Shown here: positions 1 to 8,632 of the stretch, piece by piece | Position numbering within the stretch: position 1 is the first letter of the stretch | Layout of the letters: each line of letters begins with the position of its first letter | Source of the DNA: Paraburkholderia mimosarum LMG 23256 = NBRC 106338 | GTDB lineage: Bacteria; Pseudomonadota; Gammaproteobacteria; Burkholderiales; Burkholderiaceae | Direction: 5' to 3' | Length of the DNA stretch: 64,000 bases | NCBI RefSeq assembly: GCF_000739815.1 | Contig: NZ_BBJJ01000016.1 | Coordinates: 1-64,000 of the forward strand | Position numbers and translations under genes: made by a program | The notes under the pieces: generated by a model | What the model saw: only the letters and a program-made list of their open reading frames with translations | The model's database searches: none | Told to the model about the DNA's origin: nothing

Positions 1-354
1 GGCGCCGCCATGGGCGCGCACCGCATCGACCTTCACTTGCGGCGTGGTGACGGGCACGCAGATCACGGCCTTCACGCCGAGCCTGGCCGCCGAAAGCGCC
101 ACGCCCTGCGCGTGATTGCCCGCCGAGGCGGTGATCACGCCGCGCTCGAGCTGCGCGGGCGTGAGATGCGCCATCTTGTTGTAGGCGCCGCGCAGCTTGA
201 AGGAGAACACCGGCTGATTGTCCTCGCGCTTGAGGAACACCGCGTTGCGCAGGCGCGCCGAGAGGTTCGGGGCGCGTTCGAGTTCTGTCTCCCGGGCGAC
301 GTCGTAGACGCGGGCGGTGAGGATTTTCTTCAGGTAATCGTCGTGGGAGGCCAT
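1..354 (-). CDS. ilvA: Threonine ammonia-lyase (threonine dehydratase), 5' part only
   Basis: Pyridoxal-phosphate enzyme that deaminates threonine to 2-oxobutanoate, the committed step of isoleucine synthesis. Only the first 118 codons lie in the window; the gene runs off the left edge. Reading from the ATG at 354, the N-terminus [12 protein letters not shown] is followed by the PLP-lysine loop [11 protein letters not shown] (the Lys forms the Schiff base) and the substrate/PLP loop [10 protein letters not shown], both diagnostic of fold-type II threonine/serine dehydratases. The C-terminal ACT regulatory part cannot be seen, so a biosynthetic feedback-inhibited form is inferred from the match to Burkholderia IlvA rather than shown. 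It is divergent from the large FAD oxidase at 870. Confidence 0.9.
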   Translation of the reverse strand, partial: MASHDDYLKKILTARVYDVARETELERAPNLSARLRNAVFLKREDNQPVFSFKLRGAYNKMAHLTPAQLERGVITASAGNHAQGVALSAARLGVKAVICVPVTTPQVKVDAVRAHGGA

Positions 355-527
355 GCGAGGGCGCGCCGTGCGCGGGTTCAGTGCGGGAAAACGTCAATGA
401 TATCGCCAACGGCTCGCGCGCTGGCGGCGGGGCAGGCGAGCGGGGTTGGGCGTTTGATGGACATCGGGCCCCCCAGCCATGCCGGCCGCCGGTCGGCACA
501 AGTGAATTTTTAGTGTCCGTAGGGCTT

Positions 528-548
528 CCCGCGCTGCGTCAGCGCGGG
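528..548. repeat. Perfect 9-bp inverted repeat with 3-nt loop
   Basis: CCCGCGCTG / CAGCGCGGG with a CGT spacer. It has no T-run on the + side and lies directly upstream of the TAAAAT hexamer at 563, so it is more likely an operator or structured element than a terminator. The bound factor is unknown. Confidence 0.5.
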
Positions 549-562
549 TGCGGATCATGCGG

Positions 563-568
563 TAAAAT
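563..568 (+). promoter_or_regulatory. Possible -10 element (TAAAAT) for the FAD/Fe-S oxidase
   Basis: The sequence GCGGTAAAATCC matches the sigma-70 -10 consensus at 5 of 6 positions and is a common form in Burkholderia. No good -35 hexamer is seen at 16-18 bp, so an activator or another start site is possible. Confidence 0.35.
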
Positions 569-869
569 CCATTTTCGAAACAAGGATCGGAAGATGCACT
601 GGCAACCCCGGACAGCCCATTTGATGCACGCGCGGCGCGAGACCCGCCCCGCGGCGCAGCGGCACGCCCGCCACGCACGATCGTGTCGCTAAGTCCGAGC
701 GCCGGGGAACCATCGGCGTGAGTGTTGCCGCCATGTGCCTCCCCACCCCTTTCGTCCGCTGCCTGCCACAGGCGGATACGATTTCAGAATAGCGCCCCAC
801 GCGCCCCGTCGGCATTCGTCGCACCGGCAGAACGCCGTGCGTGGAGCTGGCTCAAAGAGTCGTCCAACC

Positions 870-3800
870 ATGAACGCACCTCAAGTTTTCGATCCTCGCG
901 GCGGCGCCGCCGCCGTGGCCGCCGACATCGAACCGCGCTTGCGCGAGATTCCCTATAACTACACGTCCTTTTCGGATCGCGAGATCGTCATCCGCCTGCT
1001 TGGCGAAGAGGCCTGGAACGCGCTCGCCGAGCTGCGCGCGGAGCGCCGCACCGGCCGCTCGGCGCGCATGCTTTACGAGGTGCTGGGCGACATCTGGGTC
1101 GTGCGCCGCAATCCCTATCTGCAGGACGACCTGCTCGACAACCCGAAGCGCCGCGCGCTGCTGATCGAGGCGCTCAACCACCGCCTTGCCGAAATCGAAA
1201 AGCGCCGCCGCGCCGACCTGGTCGAGCATGCCGACGAGGAAGGCGTGAGCCGCGCCGCGCGCGTCGAAACGCTGGTTGCCGCCACGCGCCGCGCCATCGA
1301 CGCCTTCGCGGGCGAGTTCGACAAGATGGCGGACCTGCGCCGGCGCGCGACGAGGGTGCTCGGCAAGCGCACGGCCAAAGACAACATCCGCTTCGACGGT
1401 CTCGCGCGCGTCTCGCACGTGACCGACGCGACCGACTGGCGCGTCGAGTACCCGTTCGTCGTCCTCACGCCCGACACCGAAGCCGAAATCGCGGGCCTGA
1501 TCAAGGCCTGCTTCGAGCTCGGCCTCACCGTGATTCCGCGCGGAGGCGGCACGGGCTACACGGGTGGCGCGGTGCCGCTCACGCCGTTCTCGGCCGTCAT
1601 CAACACCGAAAAGCTCGAAGAGCTCGGCCCCGTCGAAATGACCGACCTGCCGGGCGTGAACCGCAAGGTGGCGACCATTTTCTCGGGCGCGGGCGTCGTC
1701 ACCCGCCGCGTGACCGAGGCCGCCGACGCCGCGGGCTTCGTGTTCGCCGTCGACCCGACCTCGCTCGATGCGTCGTGCATCGGCGGCAACGTCGCGATGA
1801 ACGCGGGCGGCAAGAAGGCCGTGCTGTGGGGCACGGCGCTCGACAATCTCGCCTGGTGGCGCATGGTCGATCCGCAGGGCAACTGGCTCGAAGTCACGCG
1901 CCTCGACCACAATCTCGGCAAGATCCATGACATTCCTGTCGCGCGCTTCGAGCTGAAGTGGTTCGACGGCGAGCACGCGCCGGGCGAAAAGCTGCTGCGC
2001 ACCGAATGGCTCGATATCGAGGGCAAGCGTTTTCGCAAGGAAGGCCTCGGCAAGGACGTCACCGATAAATTCCTCGCGGGTCTGCCGGGCGTGCAGAAGG
2101 AAGGCTGCGACGGGCTCATCACGTCCGCGCGCTGGGTGCTGCACAAGATGCCCGCCCACACGCGCACGGTGTGCCTCGAATTCTTCGGCCAGGCGCGCGA
2201 GGCGATCCCGAGCATCGTCGAAATCAAGGACTATCTGTTCGAAACGTCGAAGCAGGGCGGCGCGATTCTCGCGGGTCTCGAGCACCTCGACGAACGCTAT
2301 CTGCGTGCCGTGGGGTACGCGACCAAGAGCAAGCGCAACGCGTTCCCGAAGATGGTGCTGATCGGCGACATCGTCGGCGACGACGCCGATGCCGTGGCCA
2401 CCGCGACCTCCGAAGTCATCCGCATGGCCAACGGCAAGAGCGGCGAGGGGTTCGTCGCGGTGTCCGCCGAGGCGCGCAAGCGCTTCTGGCTCGACCGCAG
2501 CCGCACGGCCGCCATCGCGAAGCACACCAACGCGTTCAAGATCAACGAAGACGTCGTGATCCCGCTCAATCGCATGGGCGAGTACACGGACGGCATCGAG
2601 CGCATCAACATCGAGCTGTCGATCAAGAACAAGCTGCAACTGGTCGACGCGCTCGAAGCGTTCTTCAAGGAAGGGAAGCTGCCGCTCGGCAAGACCGACG
2701 ACGCGAACGAGATTCCCTCGGCGGAGCTGCTCGAAGACCGCGTGCAGCAGGCGCTCGATCTGCTCAAGCGCGTGCGCGAACGCTGGACCTTCGTGGGCGA
2801 AAAGCTCGACATGTCGCTGCGCGAGGCGCAGCACTATCTCGTGCAACTGGGCTACGAGGCGCTGGCGGAGAAGTTCGCCGACCGCGTCGACGCGCAGCCG
2901 GACGCCAGCGTCTTCCACGTGACCCAGGACCGCACGGTGCGCGTCTCGTGGAAAGAGGAGATTCGCGCGGAACTGCGCCAGATCTTCAACGGCGGCGCGT
3001 TCAAGCCGATCCTCGACGAAGCCCAGGCGATCCACAAGAAGGTGCTGCGCGGCCGCGTGTTCGTCGCGCTGCACATGCACGCCGGCGACGGCAACGTGCA
3101 CACGAACCTGCCGGTCAACTCGGACAACTACGAGATGCTGCAGGACGCGCACCACGCGGTCGCGCGCATCATGAAGCTCGCGCGCTCGCTCGACGGCGTG
3201 ATTTCGGGCGAGCATGGCATCGGCATCACGAAGCTCGAATTCCTCACCGATGACGAGATCGCCGAGTTCCGCGCCTACAAGCAGCGCGTCGATCCGCAAG
3301 GCCGCTTCAATGCGGGCAAGCTGCTCGAAGGCGCCGACCTGCGCAACGCCTACACACCTTCGTTCGGGCTGATGGGCTATGAATCGCTCATCATGCAGCA
3401 GTCCGACATCGGCGCGATCGCCGAATCGGTGAAGGACTGCCTGCGCTGCGGCAAGTGCAAGCCGGTATGCGCCACGCACGTGCCGCGCGCGAACCTGCTC
3501 TACAGCCCGCGCAACAAGATTCTCGCGACCTCGCTGCTGGTCGAGGCGTTCCTGTACGAAGAGCAGACGCGCCGCGGCGTGTCGATCAAGCACTGGGACG
3601 AGTTCAACGACGTGGCCGATCACTGCACGGTCTGCCACAAGTGCGTGACGCCGTGCCCGGTCAAGATCGACTTCGGCGACGTGACGATGAACATGCGCAA
3701 CCTGCTGCGCAAGATGGGCAAGAAGAAGTTCAACGCGGGCAACGCGGCGGGCATGTTCTTCCTGAACGCCACTAATCCGCAGACCATCAATCTCGCGCGC

Positions 3801-4916
3801 GAAGTGATGATGGGCGTGGGCTACAAGGCGCAGCGCCTCGGCAACGATCTGCTCAAGAAGGTCGTGAAGAAGCAGACGGCGCATCCGCCCGCCACGACCG
3901 GCAAGCCGCCCGTGGTCGAGCAGGTGATCCACTTCGTCAACAAGAAGATGCCGGGCAACCTGCCGAAGAAGACGGCGCGCGCGCTGCTCGACATCGAGGA
4001 CAACAAGATCGTGCCGATCATCCGCAACCCGAAGACGACGAGCGTCGATTCGGAAGCGGTGTTCTACTTCCCGGGCTGCGGCTCGGAGCGTCTGTTCTCG
4101 CAGGTGGGCCTCGCCACCCAGGCCATGCTGTGGGAGGCGGGCGTGCAGACCGTGCTGCCGCCGGGCTACCTGTGCTGCGGCTATCCGCAGCGCGGCTCGG
4201 GCCAGTACGACAAGGCCGAGAAGATCGTGACCGACAACCGCGTGCTGTTCCATCGGGTCGCGAACACGCTCAACTACCTCGACATCAAGACGGTGGTCGT
4301 GTCGTGCGGCACCTGCTACGACCAGCTGGCCGGTTATGAATTCGACAAGATCTTCCCGGGATGCCGCATCATCGACATCCACGAGTTCCTGCTGGAAAAG
4401 GGCATCAAGCTCGATGGCGTGACGGGCACGCGCTACATGTACCACGACCCGTGCCACACGCCGATCAAGACGATGGACCCGGTCAAGCTCGTCAATGAAC
4501 TGATGGGCTCGGAGAAGGACGGCTACCGCATCGAGAAGAACGATCGCTGCTGCGGCGAATCGGGCACGCTGGCCGTCACGCGCCCGGACATTTCGACGCA
4601 GGTGCGCTTCCGCAAGGAAGAGGAAATCCGCAAGGGCGCGGCGAAGCTGCGCGGCATTCCGGTCACAGGCAACGGCGCGAACGGGGTGCAGCCGGCTACG
4701 CAGCAGGAAGCGGGCGGGCAGGGTACGGCGCAGGACGTCAAGATTCTGACGAGCTGCCCGTCGTGCCTCCAGGGTCTGTCGCGGTACAACGAAGACGCCA
4801 ACATCGAAGCCGATTACATCGTGGTGGAAATCGCCCGACACGTACTTGGCGAAAACTGGATGGCGGACTACGTTCAGAGCGCGAACAATGGCGGAATCGA
4901 GCGCGTGCTGGTCTAA
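870..4916 (+). CDS. FAD-linked oxidase fused to Fe-S/CCG oxidoreductase (YdiJ-like, DUF3683 N-terminus)
   Basis: A 1348-residue single-chain oxidoreductase, presumably oxidising a 2-hydroxy acid; the family includes D-lactate, glycolate and D-2-hydroxyglutarate dehydrogenases and E. coli YdiJ. An N-terminal DUF3683-type region (about 1-180) is followed by a FAD_binding_4 domain with the [11 protein letters not shown] loop at 223-233. A FAD-oxidase C-terminal domain ends near GEHGIG (780-785). Two ferredoxin-type 4Fe-4S clusters follow (Cys857/860/863/867 and Cys919/922/925/929), then two CCG domains (Cys1102-1103, Cys1227-1228). Just before the last CPSC motif lies a Gly/Ala/Gln-rich insertion. 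The ATG at 870 ([12 protein letters not shown]) is chosen over in-frame starts upstream, which add only noise-like sequence. E. coli YdiJ is about 1018 residues, so this is an extended form. The substrate cannot be decided from sequence. Confidence 0.88.
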   Translation: MNAPQVFDPRGGAAAVAADIEPRLREIPYNYTSFSDREIVIRLLGEEAWNALAELRAERRTGRSARMLYEVLGDIWVVRRNPYLQDDLLDNPKRRALLIEALNHRLAEIEKRRRADLVEHADEEGVSRAARVETLVAATRRAIDAFAGEFDKMADLRRRATRVLGKRTAKDNIRFDGLARVSHVTDATDWRVEYPFVVLTPDTEAEIAGLIKACFELGLTVIPRGGGTGYTGGAVPLTPFSAVINTEKLEELGPVEMTDLPGVNRKVATIFSGAGVVTRRVTEAADAAGFVFAVDPTSLDASCIGGNVAMNAGGKKAVLWGTALDNLAWWRMVDPQGNWLEVTRLDHNLGKIHDIPVARFELKWFDGEHAPGEKLLRTEWLDIEGKRFRKEGLGKDVTDKFLAGLPGVQKEGCDGLITSARWVLHKMPAHTRTVCLEFFGQAREAIPSIVEIKDYLFETSKQGGAILAGLEHLDERYLRAVGYATKSKRNAFPKMVLIGDIVGDDADAVATATSEVIRMANGKSGEGFVAVSAEARKRFWLDRSRTAAIAKHTNAFKINEDVVIPLNRMGEYTDGIERINIELSIKNKLQLVDALEAFFKEGKLPLGKTDDANEIPSAELLEDRVQQALDLLKRVRERWTFVGEKLDMSLREAQHYLVQLGYEALAEKFADRVDAQPDASVFHVTQDRTVRVSWKEEIRAELRQIFNGGAFKPILDEAQAIHKKVLRGRVFVALHMHAGDGNVHTNLPVNSDNYEMLQDAHHAVARIMKLARSLDGVISGEHGIGITKLEFLTDDEIAEFRAYKQRVDPQGRFNAGKLLEGADLRNAYTPSFGLMGYESLIMQQSDIGAIAESVKDCLRCGKCKPVCATHVPRANLLYSPRNKILATSLLVEAFLYEEQTRRGVSIKHWDEFNDVADHCTVCHKCVTPCPVKIDFGDVTMNMRNLLRKMGKKKFNAGNAAGMFFLNATNPQTINLAREVMMGVGYKAQRLGNDLLKKVVKKQTAHPPATTGKPPVVEQVIHFVNKKMPGNLPKKTARALLDIEDNKIVPIIRNPKTTSVDSEAVFYFPGCGSERLFSQVGLATQAMLWEAGVQTVLPPGYLCCGYPQRGSGQYDKAEKIVTDNRVLFHRVANTLNYLDIKTVVVSCGTCYDQLAGYEFDKIFPGCRIIDIHEFLLEKGIKLDGVTGTRYMYHDPCHTPIKTMDPVKLVNELMGSEKDGYRIEKNDRCCGESGTLAVTRPDISTQVRFRKEEEIRKGAAKLRGIPVTGNGANGVQPATQQEAGGQGTAQDVKILTSCPSCLQGLSRYNEDANIEADYIVVEIARHVLGENWMADYVQSANNGGIERVLV

Positions 4917-4958
4917 TGGCAGCGCTCAATTTTCCGTGAAACCGGTTCGGGGACGACG

Positions 4959-5384
4959 ATGAAATGCGTATTCTGCAATGAGGAAGGCGGCGATGTGCTG
5001 TGGCAGGACGAACGCATGCGCGTCGTGCTCGCGACCGCCGAAGCCGACTATCCCGGCTTCTGCCGGGTCATCTGGAATGAGCATGTCGCCGAGTTCTCGG
5101 ACCTGGGCGCGGAAGACCGGGAGCATCTGATGCGCGTGGTGTATGCGGTCGAGCGCGCGCTGCGCCGCGTCATGCAGCCTTCGAAGGTGAATCTCGCGAG
5201 CCTTGGCAATCAGGTGCCGCATATGCACTGGCATGTGATTCCGCGCTTCACGAACGACGCGCATTTCCCGCTGCCCGTGTGGGCGCCGCGCCAACGCACG
5301 GTTTCGGAAGCGATGCTGGGCCAGCGCCGCGCGCAGGCTACGCTGCTGCGCGACGCGGTGCGCCAGGAGATGGACCAGGCCTGA
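4959..5384 (+). CDS. HIT-family nucleotide hydrolase/transferase
   Basis: A 141-residue histidine-triad protein. HIT proteins bind nucleotides and hydrolyse phosphoramidates or dinucleoside polyphosphates in the cytosol. The triad reads HMHWHVIPR, with His88, His90 and His92; His90 would be the nucleophile. A CxxC (Cys3, Cys6) at the extreme N-terminus resembles half of a zinc site seen in some HIT proteins. It starts 42 bp after the FAD oxidase on the same strand and precedes the DUF971 gene, an order suggesting one transcription unit. Precise substrate unknown. Confidence 0.88.
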   Translation: MKCVFCNEEGGDVLWQDERMRVVLATAEADYPGFCRVIWNEHVAEFSDLGAEDREHLMRVVYAVERALRRVMQPSKVNLASLGNQVPHMHWHVIPRFTNDAHFPLPVWAPRQRTVSEAMLGQRRAQATLLRDAVRQEMDQA

Positions 5385-5457
5385 GCAGGCGGCCGGCGGT
5401 GGACGGCCAACATGCGCTGATGGTGCGGTCAACACGCGGTCAAACGCAGGAACGAAC

Positions 5458-5871
5458 ATGAGTGGACTGAAATCCGATACGCCGGTGCCGACCGGCGTCG
5501 TGGTGCACGCCGTCTCGCACGTGCTCGAACTCCAGTATGCGAATGGCGAGAGCTATCGCGTGCCGTTCGAGCTGATGCGGGTCTATTCGCCTTCGGCGGA
5601 GGTGCGCGGCCATGGGCCCGGCCAGGAAACGCTGCAGACCGGCAAGCGCGAGGTGACCATCACGGCGCTCGAGGGTGTCGGCAACTACGCGCTGCAGCCG
5701 ACGTTTTCGGACGGCCACAACACCGGCATCTATTCGTGGGACCAGCTCTACGAGCTCGCCACGCGGCAGGACGAACTCTGGGCCGATTATTTCGCCAGGT
5801 TGAAGGCGGCGGGCGTCGAGCGCGACGCCCCCATGGCGCCGCCGCCTGCAGCGCATGGCCACTGCCACTGA
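5458..5871 (+). CDS. DUF971 (gamma-butyrobetaine hydroxylase-like N-terminal) domain protein
   Basis: A 137-residue protein made of a single DUF971/GBBH-like_N domain. The core is visible as LQYANGESYRVPFELMRVYSPSAE and later GNYALQPTFSDGHNTGIYSW, features typical of this small beta-rich family. In eukaryotes the domain precedes a dioxygenase; bacterial stand-alone copies are often close to Fe-S carrier or ubiquinone genes and have no assigned activity. The C-terminus is His/Pro/Ala-rich (ends AHGHCH), which might bind metal. An AGGA ribosome site lies 7 bp before the ATG. ubiE begins 91 bp downstream. Confidence 0.82.
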   Translation: MSGLKSDTPVPTGVVVHAVSHVLELQYANGESYRVPFELMRVYSPSAEVRGHGPGQETLQTGKREVTITALEGVGNYALQPTFSDGHNTGIYSWDQLYELATRQDELWADYFARLKAAGVERDAPMAPPPAAHGHCH

Positions 5872-5962
5872 CGCTTCCTGTTACGATCCTGCCCCGCCGC
5901 TCGTCTGACAGACACGGCGCACCCATCACAATAGAACACCCTTCCGCGAAAGGACGAGCGCG

Positions 5963-6694
5963 ATGAGCAAAACCCACTTCGGCTATCAGACAGTCGACGA
6001 ACAGGACAAGGCGAAGAAGGTGGCCGGCGTGTTTCACTCGGTCGCCTCGAACTACGACCTGATGAACGACCTGATGTCGGGCGGACTGCACCGCGCGTGG
6101 AAGGCCTTCACGATCGCGCAGGCGAACATCCGGCCGGGCGCGAAGGTGCTCGATATCGCGGGCGGCACCGGCGATCTGTCGATGGCGTTCGCGAAGAAGG
6201 CGGGCCCGACCGGCGAGGTCTGGCATACCGACATCAACGAGTCGATGCTGCGCGTGGGCCGCGACCGTCTCATCGACCGCGGCGTGATCACGCCGGCGCT
6301 GTTGTGCGACGCCGAGAAAATTCCCTTCCCCGACAACTACTTCGACGTGGTGACCGTGGCCTTCGGCCTGCGCAACATGACGCACAAGGACGTCGCGCTC
6401 GCCGAAATGCGCCGCGTGCTCAAGCCGGGCGGGCGCGTGCTCGTGCTCGAATTCTCGAAGGTCTGGGAGCCGCTCAAGAAGGCGTACGACGTTTATTCGT
6501 TCAAGGTGCTGCCGTGGCTGGGCCAGCGTTTCGCCCAGGACGCGGAGAGTTACCAGTACCTCGCGGAGTCGATCCGCATGCATCCCGATCAGGAAACACT
6601 CAAGACGATGATGGAACAAGTCGGCCTCGATGCCGTCAAATATTACAATTTGTCAGCTGGCGTGGTAGCCTTACACGTCGGTACAAAGTATTAG
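5963..6694 (+). CDS. ubiE: Ubiquinone/menaquinone C-methyltransferase UbiE
   Basis: SAM-dependent methyltransferase that C-methylates 2-polyprenyl-6-methoxy-1,4-benzoquinol in ubiquinone synthesis (and demethylmenaquinol where menaquinone is made). The protein has 243 residues. It starts [11 protein letters not shown], carries the family signature [17 protein letters not shown] at 31-47, SAM motif [13 protein letters not shown] at 62-73, and motif [23 protein letters not shown] stands 6-8 bp before the ATG. It heads the ubiquinone block; ubiJ and ubiB follow after one intervening gene. Because no other men genes are seen here, the ubiquinone role is the safe one. Confidence 0.95.
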   Translation: MSKTHFGYQTVDEQDKAKKVAGVFHSVASNYDLMNDLMSGGLHRAWKAFTIAQANIRPGAKVLDIAGGTGDLSMAFAKKAGPTGEVWHTDINESMLRVGRDRLIDRGVITPALLCDAEKIPFPDNYFDVVTVAFGLRNMTHKDVALAEMRRVLKPGGRVLVLEFSKVWEPLKKAYDVYSFKVLPWLGQRFAQDAESYQYLAESIRMHPDQETLKTMMEQVGLDAVKYYNLSAGVVALHVGTKY

Positions 6695-6730
6695 TGTTCC
6701 CAACTCTCTGTCTTTAAAGGAATTTCCGCT

Positions 6731-7762
6731 ATGTCTGAGCCCCGCATCATTGCTTCCAAAAAGCTTTCAGTCTCGTGGGCCAGACGAATCGGCGTTCTGG
6801 CCATCGTCGGCGTGATAGTCGCCGGCAGCCTCGCGTCGTTCGACGCCGAGGCTCGCCGCATGGGTGGCGGCCGCAGCTTCGGCAAGCAGTCGTCAACGGC
6901 CACGCAGCGCAGCACGACGCCGCCGCCCGCGCAGCCCAGCTCGACGAATCCCGCGCAGCAAGCGGGCGCCCAGCGCGCGCCGGGCACGCCGGCTCCCACG
7001 CCCGCACCCGCACCGGCGCGCAATCGCTGGCTCGGGCCCATCGCGGGCCTCGCGGCCGGTCTCGGCATCGCGGCGCTGCTCTCGCACTTCGGTCTTGGCG
7101 AAGCGTTCGCGGGCATGATGGCCAACATGATCGTCATCGCGCTGATCGCCTTCATCGCGATCTGGCTGATCCGCAAGTTCATGAGCCGCCGCCGCGCCGC
7201 GGAACCCGCGTACCAGACCGGTGGCGGATATGCCTCGTCGAGCAACCTGAGCCAGTCGTCCGGTGGGTATCAACCGCAGGAGCCGCGCTATACCGCGCCG
7301 CCTACGGGGCAGTACCTCGCGCCTGAAGCCAATCCGCTCAGCACGCCGCATATCGATACGCCGCCGGCTGCAGGTGCGTCGATTCCCGCGGGCTTCGACA
7401 CCGAAGCCTTCCTGCGCAACGCGAAGGTCTACTTCGTGCGTCTGCAGGCCGCGTGGGACGCGGGCAACATGGACGACATCCGCGAGTTCACGACGCCCGA
7501 GATGTTCGCCGAAATCCGCGTCGATCTCGCGGGCCGCGGCGCGCAGCCCAACCAGACCGACGTCGTGCAGCTCAACGCGGACCTTCTCGGTGTGGAAGAT
7601 CGCGGCAGCGAATATCTCGCAAGCGTGCGCTTCTCCGGCCTGATCCGCGAAAGCGCGGGCGCGCCGGCCGATCCGTTCGTCGAAATCTGGAATCTCTCGA
7701 AGTCGCGCACGTCGGGCGAAGGCTGGCTCCTCGCGGGCATTCAGCAGGTCGAGTCGCACTGA
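6731..7762 (+). CDS. Tim44-like domain membrane protein
   Basis: A 343-residue inner-membrane protein with a C-terminal Tim44-like domain (about 205-340; core FLRNAKVYFVRLQAAWD). An N-terminal signal-anchor (about 16-36, WARRIGVLAIVGVIVAGSLA) is followed by a Ser/Thr/Pro/Ala-rich linker, then hydrophobic segments at about 98-112 and 125-146, and another flexible linker before the soluble domain. Mitochondrial Tim44 tethers Hsp70 to the import channel; bacterial homologues have no settled function. A clear AAAGGAA ribosome site precedes the ATG. It sits between ubiE and ubiJ, which raises the possibility of a link to the ubiquinone assembly at the membrane, but this is inference only. Confidence 0.85.
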   Translation: MSEPRIIASKKLSVSWARRIGVLAIVGVIVAGSLASFDAEARRMGGGRSFGKQSSTATQRSTTPPPAQPSSTNPAQQAGAQRAPGTPAPTPAPAPARNRWLGPIAGLAAGLGIAALLSHFGLGEAFAGMMANMIVIALIAFIAIWLIRKFMSRRRAAEPAYQTGGGYASSSNLSQSSGGYQPQEPRYTAPPTGQYLAPEANPLSTPHIDTPPAAGASIPAGFDTEAFLRNAKVYFVRLQAAWDAGNMDDIREFTTPEMFAEIRVDLAGRGAQPNQTDVVQLNADLLGVEDRGSEYLASVRFSGLIRESAGAPADPFVEIWNLSKSRTSGEGWLLAGIQQVESH

Positions 7763-7900
7763 GTCCGCAGGGCGGCCGCGCGCTTCGTGAATTGATTCGG
7801 ATCATGGAGTGCGGCGTCTGCACGTTGTCCGCCCGTTGTCTACCCGTCACGCCGCCGCCGCGCCACGTCGTATCGGGCAGGGCGGCGGCGCGATCCTGCG

Positions 7901-7926
7901 GCTCGAACGTTACGCTCGAACGTTAC
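7901..7926 (+). repeat. 13-bp perfect tandem duplication upstream of ubiJ
   Basis: GCTCGAACGTTAC occurs twice head to tail (7901-7913 and 7914-7926). Each copy contains the AACGTT palindrome, and the second copy runs into a TACAAT -10-like hexamer at 7924-7929. It could be a duplicated operator half or a simple local duplication. Confidence 0.7.
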
Positions 7927-7929
7927 AAT
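7924..7929 (+). promoter_or_regulatory. Possible -10 element (TACAAT) just ahead of the ubiJ leader hairpin
   Basis: TACAAT matches 5 of 6 consensus positions. Transcription would start close to 7936, inside the left arm of the hairpin at 7933-7962. No convincing -35 is visible. Confidence 0.3.
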
Positions 7930-7932
7930 AGG

Positions 7933-7966
7933 AACCCGCCCGGGCTGGTGCCCGTGCGGGTTTTCT
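7933..7966 (+). terminator. Terminator-like hairpin abutting the ubiJ start codon
   Basis: Arms AACCCGC / GCGGGTT enclose a second stem CGGGC / GCCCG with a TGGT loop and a single C-T mismatch between the stems. The 3' side runs into TTTTCTTATTTC. This is a classical rho-independent layout. It may simply end transcription from the Tim44-like gene, but its T-rich tail ends about 6 nt before the ubiJ ATG, so it could also act on ubiJ expression. Confidence 0.7.
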
Positions 7967-7972
7967 TATTTC

Positions 7973-8614
7973 ATGCCGATGACTCTCGCCGCCAAGCCCT
8001 TCGCTGCTGCCGTCAATCACCTGCTCGCGCGCGAAACGTGGGCGCGTGAGCGCCTCGCTCCCTATGCCGGCAAGACCGCGCGCCTCACGTGTGAGCCCGT
8101 CGTGCTCACGCTGCTGGTGCTGCCGGACGGGTATCTGGGCGCGGTCGAGGACCACGATGCCGGCGGTGTCGATGTCACGCTATCGGTGCCCGCGGGCGCG
8201 CTCTCCTCGTTCGTGCAAGGCGGCCAGGCGGCCGTCATGAAGCACGTGAAGATCGAGGGCGATGCCGAGTTCGCGCAAGTCATCGGCAAGCTTGCCGAGC
8301 ATTTGCGCTGGGAACCCGAAGAGGATCTCGCGAACCTGATTGGCGACGCCCCGGCTTCCCGCATCGCCGCGCTTGCGCGCGCCGCGGGCGAGCAGGCCTG
8401 GCGCACGGGGCGCAACGTGCTCGGCTCGGTCACGGAATATCTGCTCGACGAGAATCCGCAACTGGTGCGGCGCGTCGAGCTGGAAGGCTTCAACGAGGAG
8501 CTGTCGCGCGCACGCGATGCGTTGGCGCGCGTCGAAAAGCGCATCGAGCGGATCGAACAAAAATCACAGGCCAGGGGCGCGAGCCAGAGCGCTGCGCCGC
8601 GCGGCTCGCGCTAG
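7973..8614 (+). CDS. ubiJ: Ubiquinone biosynthesis accessory factor UbiJ (SCP2 domain)
   Basis: A 213-residue protein of the UbiJ family. In E. coli, UbiJ binds hydrophobic ubiquinone intermediates through its SCP2 lipid-binding domain within the soluble Ubi complex. An SCP2-like domain fills about residues 10-115; the C-terminus from about 155 (FNEELSRARDALARVEKRIE) is a predicted coiled coil, as in E. coli UbiJ. The gene lies between ubiE and ubiB, matching the E. coli order. The start is uncertain: ATG at 7973 or at 7979. Neither has a Shine-Dalgarno sequence, because the terminator-like hairpin and its T-rich tail occupy that space. Confidence 0.88.
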   Translation: MPMTLAAKPFAAAVNHLLARETWARERLAPYAGKTARLTCEPVVLTLLVLPDGYLGAVEDHDAGGVDVTLSVPAGALSSFVQGGQAAVMKHVKIEGDAEFAQVIGKLAEHLRWEPEEDLANLIGDAPASRIAALARAAGEQAWRTGRNVLGSVTEYLLDENPQLVRRVELEGFNEELSRARDALARVEKRIERIEQKSQARGASQSAAPRGSR

Positions 8615-8632
8615 TCAACAGGCTTCCCAGAC

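Larger units (their letters stand above)
355..869. other. Divergent intergenic region between ilvA and the FAD/Fe-S oxidase
   Basis: A 515-bp gap with no convincing gene. Short reading frames exist on both strands, but their arginine-rich translations look like high-GC noise. Visible elements are a perfect inverted repeat at 528-548 and a TAAAAT -10-like hexamer at 563-568, which would give the oxidase a leader of about 300 nt. No TTGACA-like -35 sits at the right distance. Confidence 0.5.

Noticed and set aside
593..692. Possible leader peptide before the FAD oxidase (ATG at 594)
   Set aside because: Arg/His-rich 32-codon frame without a convincing ribosome site or regulatory codon run.
852..4841. 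Very long open frame on the minus strand opposite the FAD oxidase
   Set aside because: Its translation is a His/Arg/Val-rich mirror typical of high-GC third-position bias, while the + strand protein has many recognised motifs.
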